A stretch of DNA of 64,000 nucleotides from Plasmodiophora brassicae (taxonomy: Eukaryota; Endomyxa: Phytomyxea; Phytomyxea; Plasmodiophorida), in contig CP145425.1 of assembly GCA_036867785.1 (NCBI GenBank), positions 124,001 through 188,000 of the forward strand, read 5' to 3'. The position numbers were made by a program, and so were the translations under genes. The number at the start of each line of letters is the position of its first letter. The first letter of the stretch is position 1. The notes under the pieces are model-generated. The model ran no database searches. It had not been told where the DNA came from and saw only the letters and a program-made list of their open reading frames with translations. Of this stretch, positions 31,650 to 44,186 are shown piece after piece.

Positions 31650-32924
31650 ATGTCGATCGCCGAGCTCGATGGATACATTGAGAAGCTGCTGAAGTGCGAG
31701 TACCTGACGGAGGACCAGGTGGCCACGCTCTGCAATAAGGTTCGGGGCGAGCGGATCTGTGCCCCGTCGCTGGCCCCCCGCTGATCCGCGTTTGGGCAGG
31801 CCCGCGAGGTGCTCATACACGAGTCCAATGTCCAGCCGGTGAAGTGCCCGGTGACGGTCTGTGGCGATATCCATGGTCAGTTCCATGACCTTATGGAATT
31901 GTTCCGCATCGGCGGCAACGCGCCCGACACGAACTATCTGTTCATGGGCGACTACGTCGACCGCGGGTATTATTCCGTCGAGTCGGTCTCGCTGCTCGTC
32001 GCACTCAAGGTCGGTTTCATCCGCCTGTCGGGCGTGCCGCTCGCGCGCTCACTGATTGCCCCGGCAGGTTCGATTCCGGGAGCGGATAACGATCCTGCGA
32101 GGGAACCACGAATCGCGACAGATCACGCAAGTGTATGGGTTCTACGACGAATGCCTGCGCAAATATGGCAATGCCAACGTGTACGTCGTTCATAATGGAG
32201 GGGTTGGCCGTCCGATTTCGCGCCTGCTCCTAACAGTCTGTGTTATCGATAGGTGGAAATACTTTACGGATCTGTTTGATTTCCTGCCACTGACGGCGTT
32301 GATCGAGAAGCAAATATTCTGCCTGCACGGCGGCCTGTCGCCTTCCATCGACACATTGGACCATATCATGAATCTGGACCGCGTCCAAGAGGTGCCTCAC
32401 GAGGGCCCCATGTGCGACCTGCTGTGGTCCGACCCTGATGATCGGTGTGGCTGGGGTATATCACCTCGTGGTGCCGGCTATACGTTTGGGCAGGACATCT
32501 CGGAGCAGTAGGCCCTATATGTGTCACGTTGCCGCGAGCGTGTCGCTGACGCGGGGTCGTTAGGTTCAACCATACAAACGGGCTGACGCTCGTCTCGCGG
32601 GCACACCAGCTTGTCATGGAAGGATACAACTGGTGCCACGAGAAGAACGTCGTGACCATCTTCAGTGCGCCGAACTACTGCTATCGTATGGACGGTGGCG
32701 CCTCCACTGTGACCTCGTCGGGTACTCATGGCTGTTCCCACAGGCTGTGCGAACCAGGCGGCCATCATGGAGATCGATGAGCACCTAGAATATACGTTCC
32801 TGCAATTCGACCCTGCTCCGCGTCGAGGCGAGCCGCATGTTACGCGCCGCTGTCCAGGTAGACGCGACGTGGCTTGCCCGCTTCTGATGCCCAACTTAGT
32901 CGCCTCACAGACTATTTCCTATAA
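31650..32924 (+). CDS. PPP2CA: protein phosphatase 2A catalytic subunit, 7 exons
   Basis: Exons 31650-31739, 31800-32009, 32068-32180, 32253-32507, 32564-32685, 32744-32857 and 32911-32924 give 305 residues, against 309 in animals. The metallophosphatase motifs are complete: [41 protein letters not shown], then the His in HGGLSP and in [14 protein letters not shown]. The last exon codes only five residues and rebuilds the conserved tail TRRCPDYFL with the C-terminal Leu that is methylated in PP2A; animals have TRRTPDYFL. All six introns are 53-72 nt. Confidence 0.97.
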
Positions 32925-33009
32925 CTCCTGCAACAACCTTCCCGTGCTCCAAATACAGTATTTGTTGCATAACTTGGGGCGCTCCATCGCACGGCGCATT
33001 CGCCGATGT

Positions 33010-34119
33010 TTAATATGCATCAGTGGGCCACACGACATGGTGTCGTGTCAGGGGCCGGGAGAACGCAGCCGTATCGGCAATGCGGTACATAACGCCCGCA
33101 TCCGCGAGGCCCGGGTCTCCTCGGCCACTGCCGTCCGCGTCAACGACGCCGATGTCGATGGCGATCGGATACGGCAGTTTGACCTTGAGGTCGGATTTCC
33201 CCTCTACCACGTACGTCAACAACGTAGCCAGCGCGTTACGATCGTGCGGGTCACGAAGTCCAATCTCGTCCAGTTCGACGAGGCCGTTCGCGTCCCTGGG
33301 TCGAGCCGCGAACGCGTACGCGATCATCTTCGACGACGCGTCGTACAGGCCGGCAGCGACGATGTCGCCCCGACGTTCGTGGCGCCGGGCGACCCATCGC
33401 ATCATGTAGGACAGGTTGCGAACGGTCGTGCCGTCGAACCGACTCGAGTATCCCGAGTAGATGTCGAGGACATCGTTGCACACGTCCGGGCGCCGAAGGT
33501 CCAGCGCCTTGCAGTGCACGTCGGGCGCAGGCAATACAGGGCGGATATCAACGGCTAGGAAGTCGGCCGGATACGCCTGCCACCCGAACCGACGGTAATG
33601 CCCAGCAGCGGACCGGGTGTGCAACGCCACGACCGATATGGGAGGCGTCTGCTTCTCAACGATGGACAGCGCATGCGAAATCAACCTGGACGACAGGCCT
33701 CGTGAACGATACTGGGCGCGTGTGGCCACCTCCGCCAGGCCGACCTGTGCAGGGCGCAGCGGTCAATCGCAGCACCGTTACGACACGACACTGTACGACC
33801 GTGTGGACAATCGTACCGCCGTTGATGTACACCTGACGAGGTACCAGGCGTAGCGAGGACGCAATCTGCCCGTCGACATCAATCACGAGGATGTCGCTGG
33901 GCGACAGCGCCGACAGGAACGGGTCGTCATTGACGTGCGACTCGAAATACGACCTCGGCTGCTTGCCGCCAAACACCTGGCGACGACAGCGGACATGAAT
34001 CCCCGGTTGCCGGGCCGATCCTCCCGGGTGGCCCCTACGTCGACGCACAGATCAACCCATCCCCCGAGATCGTCTCGCGTCAGCGACCGCACGTCGCCGG
34101 CGGTTGGCGGCGACGCCAT
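33010..34119 (-). CDS. GNAT-family N-acetyltransferase (Eis-like N-terminal half), 3 exons
   Basis: Exons 34119-34039, 33976-33809 and 33744-33010 give 327 residues; introns of 62 and 64 nt join exactly. The GNAT fold shows [38 protein letters not shown], then the acetyl-CoA loop [19 protein letters not shown] and [10 protein letters not shown]. The arrangement is close to the GNAT domain of Eis and similar enzymes of broad amine specificity. The remaining 160 residues include a second mixed alpha/beta region ([20 protein letters not shown]). Substrate unknown. Confidence 0.82.
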
Positions 34120-34229
34120 ATTTTCAGCGCCCCTGTCCGCTGGGCCGCTGCTGCCTCTAACGGCACCTGCACGAGGACATCGTGTGCCAGCTGGCCAATG
34201 GACGGGTACAGGGTCGCCCGCGTATACGG

Positions 34230-34385
34230 ACGTGCGTGAAGCAGCACTGCAGCTCCTCCCGTGCGTGCAGCTGCACTGCAGCTCCTCCCGTACGTGCAGC
34301 AGCACTGCAGTTCTTCCCGTGCGTGCAGCAGCATTGCAGCTCCTCCCCGTGCGTGCAGCAGCATTGCAGCTCCTCCCCGTGCGTC
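34230..34385. repeat. 29-30 bp minisatellite, five units
   Basis: Five tandem units of about 26, 29, 29, 30 and 30 bp with core CTGCAGCTCCTCCCGTGCGT fill the interval between the divergent GNAT and ArfGAP genes. The last two units are identical. Each unit contains the palindromic CTGCAG. Confidence 0.9.
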
Positions 34386-34543
34386 AGGGCGACGCGTCGT
34401 CACGGCGTGGGCAGCAGCTCTACCTGCCGGTGTCCCGAAAATAGATCATGTTCCCGCCGGGCTGGCAGGGCGCGTGCTCTGAAATAGATCGCTGACGCTA
34501 TCGCCGGCCGGCAGTTTCGTTGAGGCCAGCCAGTCGGGTTGCC

Positions 34544-37147
34544 ATGGACCCGGTCGTCGCCGCCATCGTCGACGCATCGTCGCGCGTCGATGATTCCGCC
34601 CAGGACTCGCCCGATTTCTGGCGGTCGATCACGTCGGCGCGGTCCAGGGCGGAGCTGCTGGCCAACGCCGCGTCGCCGGCCGCGTCCGCGTTCGCGCCGT
34701 TCTTCGCGTGCGGCGACGACGAGGCGCTGCGGAAGTCCACCGAGGGATGGTCCGCGTATCGCACGTTCCTCGGCAAGGCGGGCGCCAAGGACCACGAGAA
34801 GTTCGCCGGGCTGCTGTCCAACCTGGCCGGCACCCGGTCGCTCCTGGACAAATCGGTCCAGGCGACGTTCGTGGCGCCGCTCGCCGCGTTCAACGCCCGC
34901 GGCCTCGAGGAGCTCAATCGAACGAAACGCGCCTACGACATGCTTAACGAGCCGTATCTCGCCAGCGTGAAGAAGTTCCTGCAGACCAAGGTGGTCGTGG
35001 GTCGCGCGTAACCACGCTGCACGGTTGCTGATTGCCACGGTTCAGGTGGATCCGGCGGCTGCCCCGGCCGTGCAGGCGTCGCTGGCGGCGCAACAGAAGG
35101 AGTTGGCGATCGGGAAACAGTTCATCGACATTACAAGGTTCGATGTGGAAACGAAGGCGGAGGAGCTGGAGCGGGACGTCACCGTGAACGTTCTGCGGCC
35201 TCTGTACGAGTGCCTGCAAGCGCATTGGGAGTACTTCCATTCCGGGTACAGCATGATGCAGCGGTTCAAGGACAGCATCGACGAGCTCAAGCTCGTTGTC
35301 GAGGAGCTGGAGTCCCGTCAGCAGGACCAGACGGCACATCGTCGCCTTCAGCGACGTCAGCTCGAGAAGGTACGCACCCGGGTGGCTTGTGCTGAACCCT
35401 CTCTTACGGCCTGCTCTATCTTTCAAGGCGACGTCCACGCGTTCTGAAACGGTGCAAGCGTTCTCTAGCGGTGGATCGGCGGCGCCTCTCGGTATTCGGG
35501 ACCTGGACGAAAGGACGAGGCCGCTGGACCCATTGGAGGAAGCAGCACTGCCGACATCGATGCAGAACTATCTGTGGGTGCAGTCGTCCAATTCTGCACC
35601 TGGTCAGGCGCCTCTGCCGTTGACGCGAGCGTGGTGCCAGCTGGACAACCACCAGCTCGCGGTCAGCGTGCCCTGCCAGCCAAAGTTCGTCATCGACCTG
35701 CTCCTGTGCACTGTGAAGCAAGCGCGCGACCTGAACGTCCAGTTCGCGTTCCACGTCATCTCACCGACCATGCAGTTGACGTTCCAGGCGCTGAGCAACG
35801 AATCCATGATGCTGTGGATGGACTGCATCCAGCGTGGCATTCTTCACCAGCTGAAGACGCAGCGGCGGGCCAGTGCCAGCAACGCCAACGAGGAGTCGAC
35901 GTTGGAAGAACTGTGGGCCGTCCCTGGGAACGAGTTCTGCGCCGACTGTGGCGCGCCGCGACCCGACTGGACGTCGCGTAACCTTGGCATCATGATCTGC
36001 CAGGACTGCAGCGGCATTCATCGATCCCTGGGGACGCACATCAGCAAAGTCAGGTCGTTGCGCCTTGACCGGCTTGACGATAGCCTGCTCCAGGTAATGG
36101 TCATCGTCATGTGCCCTGGAAACAACCGTCGCTGAACATGTCTGTCGTGTAGTTCATTAAGGCTGTCGGCAATACGAATTCCAACGCCATCTGGCTGTCC
36201 GATCTGCCTTCGGATGTACGACTCCCGAGCTGGGAAGACTCAAGGTACGGTCGAGATTCGGTGTTGGCGCAGGCCGCCCGTGACGAATTTGTGCAGGGAA
36301 TGCAGGATGGATGCCATCTCGAGCAAGTATTCCGGTCGTTACCTGAAGAGGCCCAGCTGGACGAAGGAGGCAATCAACTTGGTACGAATCCCTGTTGTGC
36401 ATTCCCGTGTCGCTACCTGGCCTGACAGTTCGAAGGCCATGTTCGACGCCATCGAGCGGAACGACCTGTTCGAGGGCATGCGGTTGATTGCCCTGGGAGC
36501 GGATCCGTGCTGGGTCAACGAGAACGAAGAGATGCGGACGGCCGTACATCAGGCAGTCGACAGAGGCCTTGAGGTTTACGTTGAGATGCTGTGCGCGAAT
36601 GGTAATGCCAGCGCACAGGACTTTCGCCCTGTACCATCCTCACGTCCGTCTAGGTGCGTCGCTTGTCGTAGTCGAGGCTCGAGGATGGACCCCGTTGCAT
36701 TATGCAGTACGGCGCGTTGTTCCTGCGTTTGTTTGTGTCTAACGTGATGAATGATTTCAGGCGTATCGGGATAACGCGCCCATCGTCCGTCTGTTGCTGA
36801 GACGCGGGTCGAACGTTCTCCTGACGGATCATCAAGGGATGGACCCGCTCACAGTCAGTTGTGAATACGAATGCGACATCGTGAGGTCGATTCTGCAAGA
36901 AGCGCATAAGGCGGCCACCCAGCGACAGGTGTCTGCTGTATGCACGGTACCATGTCGTGTCACGTTCTGACTGTGTCCCCAGGCCGAGCAAGATATCGCC
37001 GCGCGTGCGCTTTCCCCCGAATCCGCTCTGCCATCACACAGTACTTCGTCGTTCCCTTCATCCGGCCATGGCAAGATGCGAAGTCGCCTAGGGACGCTGT
37101 TCCGCCGGGAAACGAAATCCCACGACATGCCGTCTGCATCGCGATAA
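34544..37147 (+). CDS. ACAP-like Arf GTPase-activating protein (BAR, PH, ArfGAP, ankyrin), 8 exons
   Basis: Exons 34544-34990, 35046-35369, 35428-36093, 36153-36244, 36297-36601, 36654-36715, 36761-36928 and 36983-37147 give 742 residues. The BAR-type helical domain (about 1-250) includes EELNRTKRAYDMLNEPYL and CLQAHWEYFHSGYSMMQRF. A PH domain follows (about 280-390, ending MMLWMDCIQRGI). The ArfGAP zinc finger is C-x2-C-x16-C-x2-C (CADCGAPRPDW, CQDCSGIHRSLGTHISKVRS) with the arginine finger in IHRSLG. Then come FIKAVGNTNSNAIW and ankyrin repeats (GWTPLHYAVRR, NAPIVRLLLRRGSNVL). The tail is Ser/Arg-rich. ACAPs couple membrane curvature to Arf6 inactivation in endosome recycling. Confidence 0.93.
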
Positions 37148-37376
37148 CCATGTGTCCCTTAACACGAGGCTTGCTTCGTATATTGTAATGTAATGAACAA
37201 GCGTCTTAAGGACGTCCTCGCGTGTCTCCACCAATGTTGTGAATGCTCGAATAGAACGCGAGAAGCGATGCCAGGAGCTTTGGGTTGACCTAGTGGGGGG
37301 TGTACGTGGGCGTGTATGGCTTCAGTGTGCTGCACCCTGGTAGGTAGGCTGGCGACTATATCGTGCTGTACTGGGA

Positions 37377-37669
37377 TCAGGCGACTGAGAAGACAGTACC
37401 GCAGAACGGGCAGCTGAATCGCTGTTCCGCCTTGCCGTTGACGTATAAGACGTTGGTGAGCTTGGCGCAGGTTGGGCATTGAACCTGCGCGCAGAGCAAC
37501 GCTATCAGAAATTCAGATGCGCGCCAAGACCCGTCACCCTGCCAACCGTGATCATGCCCTTGTCGTCGAGGAAGTCGGCGGTGACCTTCCGTTCGTGGGC
37601 ATCCTGCTTCTCTGCCTTGTTCTTCTCACCGGGCGCCTTGAACTCATCCGCCGACTTATCGGTTGACAT
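37377..37669 (-). CDS. mini zinc-ribbon protein, 2 exons
   Basis: Exons 37669-37538 and 37484-37377 give 79 residues over a 53-nt intron. The N-terminal half is a charged helix (FKAPGEKNKAEKQDAHERK) and a short beta region. The C-terminal half is one zinc ribbon with CPTC and CPFCG knuckles (VQCPTCAKLTNVLYVNGKAE and RFSCPFCGTVFS). The frame and the paired Cys argue that it is real. No closer family recognised. Its 3' end faces the ArfGAP gene 230 bp away. Confidence 0.75.
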
Positions 37670-37798
37670 GGTCCTGCCCCCAAACGGTCAGCTGACGCCG
37701 GCGCTCCTCCAAGCTCGGTTTGTACCGTTTCTTCTTCGTCTTCTTCGTCGGTTTGCCCGCTTTGGCTATCGCTAGTTCCTCTGCAACGCCCAGCGGGG

Positions 37799-40700
37799 TC
37801 ACACATGAGCATTAGGGCAGCGTTCAGATGCTCCACCTGTAATCGGTGGTTCTGGTTGTAGCTGCCGCAGCGACGCCGTCTTCAGGAACGCGTCCGCATA
37901 CGGGCTCTGATCGTGCATGTGGTACCTGGATGACGTCAGCGGCCCCTGGGTCGCAGGAAACACACGCCACCAAGCGCATACGATTCGATTGGGATGCCAT
38001 GTCGCAGGGCGGCAAAGTAGTCGAGGATATCGTCCTCGGCCTTCTTGACCTCGAAACGCGCCCGTCTCCTGAAGCAGAACCTCAGCTGCCATACTTGCCT
38101 AGACAGCTGTCGCGCATGGTTGGAAACGAGACTGCGACGATAGGAGGGGCGGTCGTCACTTACGTTGCCGAACGTGACCAAGATGAACACCGCCAGTAGC
38201 GCGTACCCATTGACGTTTCGAATGCGAGCGTATAGGTCGTCGATGCCGCCCACCCGCATCTGCTGGCATACGAGGTTAGGCCCAGACGCGGGACAGAGAT
38301 CCAGACTCCTGCGACCGAATTAATGATGTTGTCGACAGCCGAGCTCCCCAGCGCGATCGGAGGCACGACGTCCGGTGCCGTATATATCCAGATCGCGATG
38401 GCTGGCGACCGTCAGGGCACAGTACGAGCGCTGGGGCATGCCGACGGCGTACCTGTATGCAGGACGATGGCGTACTGGCTTATGGCTAGCGTGAACATGG
38501 CCAGCTCCTCGTCGAGTTTCGGTGGCGTTCTGTAGAACCGCAACAGCGACACCTGGCACAAGGGTCAGCCTTCCAGCGTATCACGTCATGGTGAACGAAC
38601 CTTGTCGCAGAGGTACGCCAGCGCGAACGTCAGCGACGCAGTGCATAGTAGAACAGGTAGCCCCGACGAGTATAGCAACGACACGAACAACGTGTTCAGG
38701 GCGGCCGCGTATCGGTCGCTCAGCTTGAATTCCTTCCCCGCGTATAGCTCGTTCAGCTCCTGCACAGGTTTCAAACGCGAATCGATGGCTGGTTCCAGTG
38801 CCAGCACCTTCTGCGTCTTGATACGTGGACCTCGGAATCGTCGATACAGGGCCGACAACGGGATTCGGATCACAGGGATGATGTGCGGGTTGAACACGTT
38901 CAGGATCATCGTGAACGTCAAAGACGTGCCGACTTCGCCGTACCATCCGGTGCTGAAGTCGGCGTACTGCCCATGGAAGATGCTTCCCAGGCCGATGACG
39001 CTCAGATCGCCGTTGACGAGAACGTTCAGTATCCCTGGTCCACACTCGTCACTCCGAGAAACAATCGGTAGCGGGTCACCCTGTACTTAAACGAACCTGT
39101 GTTGATGAAAAGGCCCATGAACAGCTTCAAGGTGATGGCACGTTCCTGGGACGAGACCGTACTGTGTTTCTCCCAACGGACAAGCGCGACAACAGTCGTC
39201 TTCAGCAGCACGTTGATGATGACAACCGTGATGGCGATCATTGCAGACAGTAGCTGGGGTACAGTCTCAGTCGATACCTTGGCAGCGCATCGCAGAACCG
39301 ACTTTCGCCTGCACTTGTCCAGTGGCGTAGGCACCACATACGTCGCTCTGCTCTACGAGCTGAGTAGACGTCAACGATGCACAATAGCAATCGACGCCGA
39401 CGCCGTTCAACGCGTCTCGTCGAGTCGGCACCGAGTTCGGATCGCATTGCACCTGCGAATGTGACAGCTCCACTTGCATCTGTGAAGCCTATATCGAATA
39501 AAATCAGTGCCAGACTCGCCCACTCACGAAAATGGCAACCTTGAAGATGACAATTAACGACACCGCCATTAATGCGACGGTGGCCAGGAAGGTGGTCAGG
39601 CGTCGGAGTCGCCGCGAGGCCTCCGAGTACTTCAGGTTGTGGAACAGGATGTTTGACGGTTCGACGGCTTGCAACACCTTGATCCGATGGCCCTTGAATC
39701 GCAGATTGTCCGGCATGAACAGCACAGATGCCCTTGGCAAGATCAGTTGACAACATTGATTCGCGGGTGTAGGCCCGATACCATGTGTTCGGGTACTGCA
39801 ACAGGCATGCGTCCTTGGAACTGCTCGCGTTAAAAGTCACATAAGCGTCCACTGCGACTCGCTTGAAGGCCTCCTAAAACCGCATTCTTGTTCCACGAGG
39901 GCCAGCCAACGACTTGAACGCAGAAGTACCTTGAATTTGTGCAGCTTCTCGTCGAACTTCTCGACCTTCTCGTTATGCTTGTTGATCTCAGGCTCCAGTT
40001 CCGCGGCGGGTCTGTCCATGGCGCGGATCTTGACGAGTTCGTGCTTCAGTTTGGCTCTCTGCAGGTACATCTGAACGAGCTCGCTGTCGTTGAAGCAGAT
40101 CACACAGTCGGCGACCTTGCCCCATCGTTCCTAGTCGGTCCATAATCAGGATCCCAGCATTCTCCTTCACAGCGCGGCTGGTCAACCTGAAAGAACTGGA
40201 AGAGCTCCATTCGATCGGTTAAGTCGGGAGGCAGGTTCTGCACCCGAACCGTGAAATCGGAGGCAGTGATCTCCGTGGTATTCGACAGGGTGACTTCCTT
40301 CACAAACGACCGTCGCAAGTGCCACAAGAAAACAACGAAGTAGGCGATGATAAGGATGTCCAGTCCAGTCAGGACGGCGCCCACTTCCCGCTTGTCAACT
40401 TGCAGACCGACAAACGGTAGCGCAATAGTCGACGAGTTCGCTATGTTCATGTCGTCAGTTAACCGCTGAGCTCTCAACAGTATGGTATCCGTACTGCTAG
40501 GAAGGCCGCCTAACATTGTCTTTTCGACCTTAATACCCGATGCCCGCACCTCCTGGTTTGGGCTCTGGACGCGGGCTTCAGTGATGATGAGATGTGACGG
40601 GTACGTAGGCTCATACGTTACCGTCCAGCACATGAATATTTGTGGAGCCGACAGGACCAGCATAACGAGGAACGCCACTGCCAGCTTCTTCAGCATTGTG

Positions 40701-41161
40701 AAACTGAGCATTCGCATGTCAAACACGAGTCACTTGAACGGTTTAGCCGCTGGCGAACGTACTACAGAAGAACGCCTTTCCCGAACTGCGCAAAGTCCTC
40801 GAACGCGCAGATGGGGTAGGGAACCGGCCGCCCGCTCGTGTTCTTCGCATGAGGACACGTCCTATTCCTAAACTCGATCGCAGCTTGGACCGATACGGCT
40901 GGACCTCCCTGAAACGAAGCCATCATTTAGGAACTTCAAGTATTGTCGTTCCGTACGGTCAACGCATACGTCGCCGTTGTTTCCAATGTCAACGACAACG
41001 TGCTTGTCGCCTGGCGCGGACGCCAGCGGCGTTTGGTTGCCCGGTTCGCCGGTTGCTGGTGCGACACTCGCCGAACTATACTTGCCTGCGGATACCCGGG
41101 CTCGATTGTTCACCATCGTCCCACCGTCCAGGGGCGCCCGTAATGATTCATCCAGCGGCAC
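37799..41161 (-). CDS. OSCA/TMEM63-like polytopic channel protein, about 14 exons
   Basis: Start 41161. Exons traced: 41161-40905, 40867 to about 40775, about 40726-40187, 40130-39881, 39851-39782, 39732-39528, 39488-39315, 39277-39097, 39034-38601, 38552-38453, 38401-38295, 38262-38164, 38106-37971 and a last exon ending 37799-37925. The intracellular region has FTVRVQNLPPDLTDRMELF (the RRM-like cytosolic fold of OSCA/TMEM63), WGKVADCVICFNDSELVQMY and VLQAVEPSNILFHNL. About ten hydrophobic segments follow or precede, among them LMAVSLIVIFKVAIF, LLSAMIAITVVIINVLL and NTLFVSLLYSSGLPVLL. A Cys-containing N-terminus (TCPHAKNTSGRPVPYP) precedes the first TM. The junction between exons 2 and 3 and the C-terminal end did not resolve. 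Family known for stretch-gated cation flux. Confidence 0.75.
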
Positions 41162-41425
41162 TGAGACTGCAAGTCATCATTACCACGTCGCCCAACGTTA
41201 CCCGTGCGGTAGGTGCTCACGAGGAGGCCGCCGCCCACTACGCAAAAAACGTCAGTCCCGGTGTTTCTATTTCTATTCTGCGACGTGTACCCGGTCCGAT
41301 GCGCTCAGTCAGGCGCGCCGGACCCAAAACGTGCCCGCGGGTCCGCGAGAATATTGGGCGCCTGCCGACCACTCGGCACTGCGCTGGCTGCGTGCGCGTG
41401 ATCGCCGCTGCCTGGCGGCCTGACG

Positions 41426-42505
41426 ATGCCGCCTGGCCGGTCCAAGGCCTGCTCGACGTGCTGGCTCCGGCGGACGAAATGCGACGGGCGGCGGCCCTGC
41501 GGGCGCTGCGAACGTCTGCTCATTCGGGACTGCAGGGATCGGGATCCGGCACCGCAGGACGGCCGCGGACATCGCCCACGACTGGAGCGGGCGTGCACGC
41601 CTTGCGCCGCCAGTAAGGTCCGATGCGAGGCGGACCGGCCGTGCCGACGATGCGTCCGGCTGGGCATCGCGCGGCGATGTTGCGAGGCGGATTCGATCGA
41701 ATGTCTGTCCGTCGAGTCATTGCTCGTTGCGCCGGTCGCCCTGCCGGAATCGCTGACGACCCTGTTTCGCCATGCGCACCGCATGTTCGACCGGGACTCT
41801 ATTCGAAGCCTGCGCCACAATGTGTAAGAAGTGTCACTTCGGAGCCGTTGACGAGAATAGTGTGTCTCATTGCGTGATCCGTCAGGCCAGCATACTTACG
41901 CAGCCTGGCAGGGTTCATACTGAAGCCGCACGACCTGCAGTCCGTCGAGGAAGAGATATGCGGCGATATGACATACGATGAGATCGTTCCGCCGACTGCG
42001 GTGGTGGCGGGCAGTTCTCCGCGGAGCACGCGTTGGCAAACGCCAATGATTATTTTTACAGCTCTGATACCTGGTAAGGCCGGATGGGCGCCACCTGATG
42101 ATATGATGCCCTGATCCTATCATACCTGTTTGACTTACAGGAGATGGTGGCCCTGCTGTCCGTATAGCGACGCCGAACCCGGCGGCGTCGGACCTTCTGG
42201 GGTATACCCAGCAGGAGATGGCTGCTGCGACCGCTGATTATAATAGCCGACCACATGGGGAATTCATATCGCCTCTCTTCAAGCTGATCCACCCGAGCTC
42301 ATGGCCGGCAGTCGCGTACGCGTTCTGCCGGGACTGGATGTTCGGATGCGTAACGATAGATTTCGGCCGGATCACTCTGCTCAGGAAAGACGCACTCCCC
42401 GTCGAGGCGTTCGTGTCCATGACCATCAGAAGACACGTCAGTCCATCACCTGGAGGACCGATTATCAGCCACCATATCGTTGATATCAATGTAGCGGACC
42501 CTTGA
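41426..42505 (+). CDS. twin Zn2Cys6 protein, paralogue A, 3 exons
   Basis: Exons 41426-41823, 41886-42073 and 42141-42505 give 316 residues. Two Zn2Cys6 clusters stand in tandem near the N-terminus: CSTCWLRRTKCDGRRPCGRC with a last Cys in RDC, then CTPCAASKVRCEADRPCRRC with a last Cys in RRC (spacings C2C6C5C2C7C and C2C6C5C2C8C). The middle carries the conserved AYLRSLAGFILKPHDLQSVE. The C-terminal third (TPNPAASDLLGYTQQEM, FKLIHPSSWPAVAYAFC, FGRITLLRKDALPVEAFVSM) resembles the PAS-like domain of some fungal Zn2Cys6 regulators. A DNA-binding regulator in the nucleus is inferred. Confidence 0.85.
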
Positions 42506-43119
42506 GCGTTCCCTTTGCTAGTGTTATCCCAGGCCTCGATGGATGTGCGCGGTGGGCAAATGACGTTCACGGGGATTGTTGCACATGATCAACACTCACC
42601 AGTCATGAGTCCACCCGATCCGGCACCTCCCGACCCGTCCAGGGTCCCTTTCTTGCCGGCGCGGGAAAGAAGACCAGGAGTAAAGAATGTGGCCCATTGA
42701 TTGCAGCACTTTGTGCGATTGTCGGCGAAACGGTCATCAACAGTCAGCCGTGTGCGACATTGTAGTCGTGGTATTGCTCGGATATCGGTACACGCATCAT
42801 CTTGTGATCGACCAAAGTCATGTCATGGACTGATCACCTGACATATCAGGGCACTTTCTGGCTCCAAACGGCAATACCGATGTCGGAGCGACACAAGACG
42901 TACGATACCGGGGAACCCTGTGCAGCTGGCAGCGCCACGCGCCTACGAATGCGAGTGTCCAGGGTGGGGCTCTGCGCGCGGCGATCCAAACAACCACCCC
43001 GGACGGCCCCGCGAGGACTTGGGCCTGCGCGTGCCCGCTCCGCGCGCGCGGCGCAAATCAATCGAACCATCGGAGTCAATAATTTTGGCTCGACACGGTC
43101 ACGTACGAGGTGGTTAGCG

Positions 43120-44186
43120 ATGCACCACCAACGCAAGCCAAAGACCTGTGAGACGTGCTGGCTCCGGAGGACGAGATGCGATGGGCGGCGACCATGCGAG
43201 CGCTGCCAGCGGCTGCTTATTCCAGACTGTCGTGATCGGGATTATCCTGATGGGCAAGACCGTCGGGAGAGCCACCCACGAGTGGAGCGGGCATGTCCGC
43301 CTTGTGCGGCTGGCAAGGTTCGTTGCGAAACAGACCGTCCATGTCGACGCTGCATCCGTCGGGGTATCGCAACGCGTTGCTGCGGAATCGCCCCGGTCTG
43401 GTATGATCTCGCGATTGTGTCGTCGTTTCTGACCATGCCGATTGCCCAACCGGAATCGTTGACATGCTTTTTCCGATCCGCACATCACATGTTCACTCGC
43501 GACGTCATCCTTTGCAGTGACGTGTGAGGACTGTATGTACCTGCTCGTCTCCTGTGGAATTGACAGTCAATGGGTTGTCCAGCCAAGCGTACCTTCGACA
43601 GCTGGGTGCAATGGTGCTGAAGCCGCACGACCTCCGAGCCGTGGAAGATGATATCACCAGCGGTGTTTCGTGGAACGAGACCGTTCCGCTTCCTGTAATT
43701 ACGGCTGGTTCTGCATCTGGCCTGGGTTGCTGTCGCCCAATGGTTATCTTTACTGCTGTGATACCTGGTAAGTTCGTGTACGTCGACATTCAGGTGCTAT
43801 ATCCCTTCCTTATTGTATCATCAACAGGAGATGGTAGCCCTACTGTTCGTGTGGCAACCCCAAACCCGTCCGCGTCGGTCCTGCTGGGCTACTCACAGCA
43901 GGACATGACTGCTGCAACTGCTGAATATAACAGCCGACCCCATGGAGAGTTCCTGTCGCCGTTCTTCAAACTATTTCACCCGGCTTCATGGCCGACGGTG
44001 GCCTGGGCTTTGTGCCGGGTCTGGTTGTTCGGATGGGACGCGGCAGAGTTTGGCCGAGTGACGCTGCTCCGGAAAGACGCACGCCCGGTGGACGCGTTCG
44101 TTTCCATGACGATCAGAAAGCATGTCTGCACGTCGCCTAGACCATCCAGAACGACTCATTTCATCTTGGATATCAATACATGTTAA
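43120..44186 (+). CDS. twin Zn2Cys6 protein, paralogue B, 3 exons
   Basis: Exons 43120-43523, 43583-43767 and 43828-44186 give 315 residues, with the same intron phases as paralogues A and C. First cluster CETCWLRRTRCDGRRPCERC with the last Cys in PDC; second CPPCAAGKVRCETDRPCRRC with the last Cys in TRC. The middle block is AYLRQLGAMVLKPHDLRAVE, followed by SWNETVPLPVI. The C-terminal block is GYSQQDMTAATAEYNSRPHG and LFHPASWPTVAWALCRVW. The tail (RTTHFILDINTC) differs from the other two. About 610 bp of non-coding sequence precede it. Confidence 0.85.

Noticed and set aside
34230-34385. CRISPR-like array suspected from regular 30-bp units
   Set aside because: The units are contiguous, with no unique spacers; it is a minisatellite in a eukaryotic promoter.
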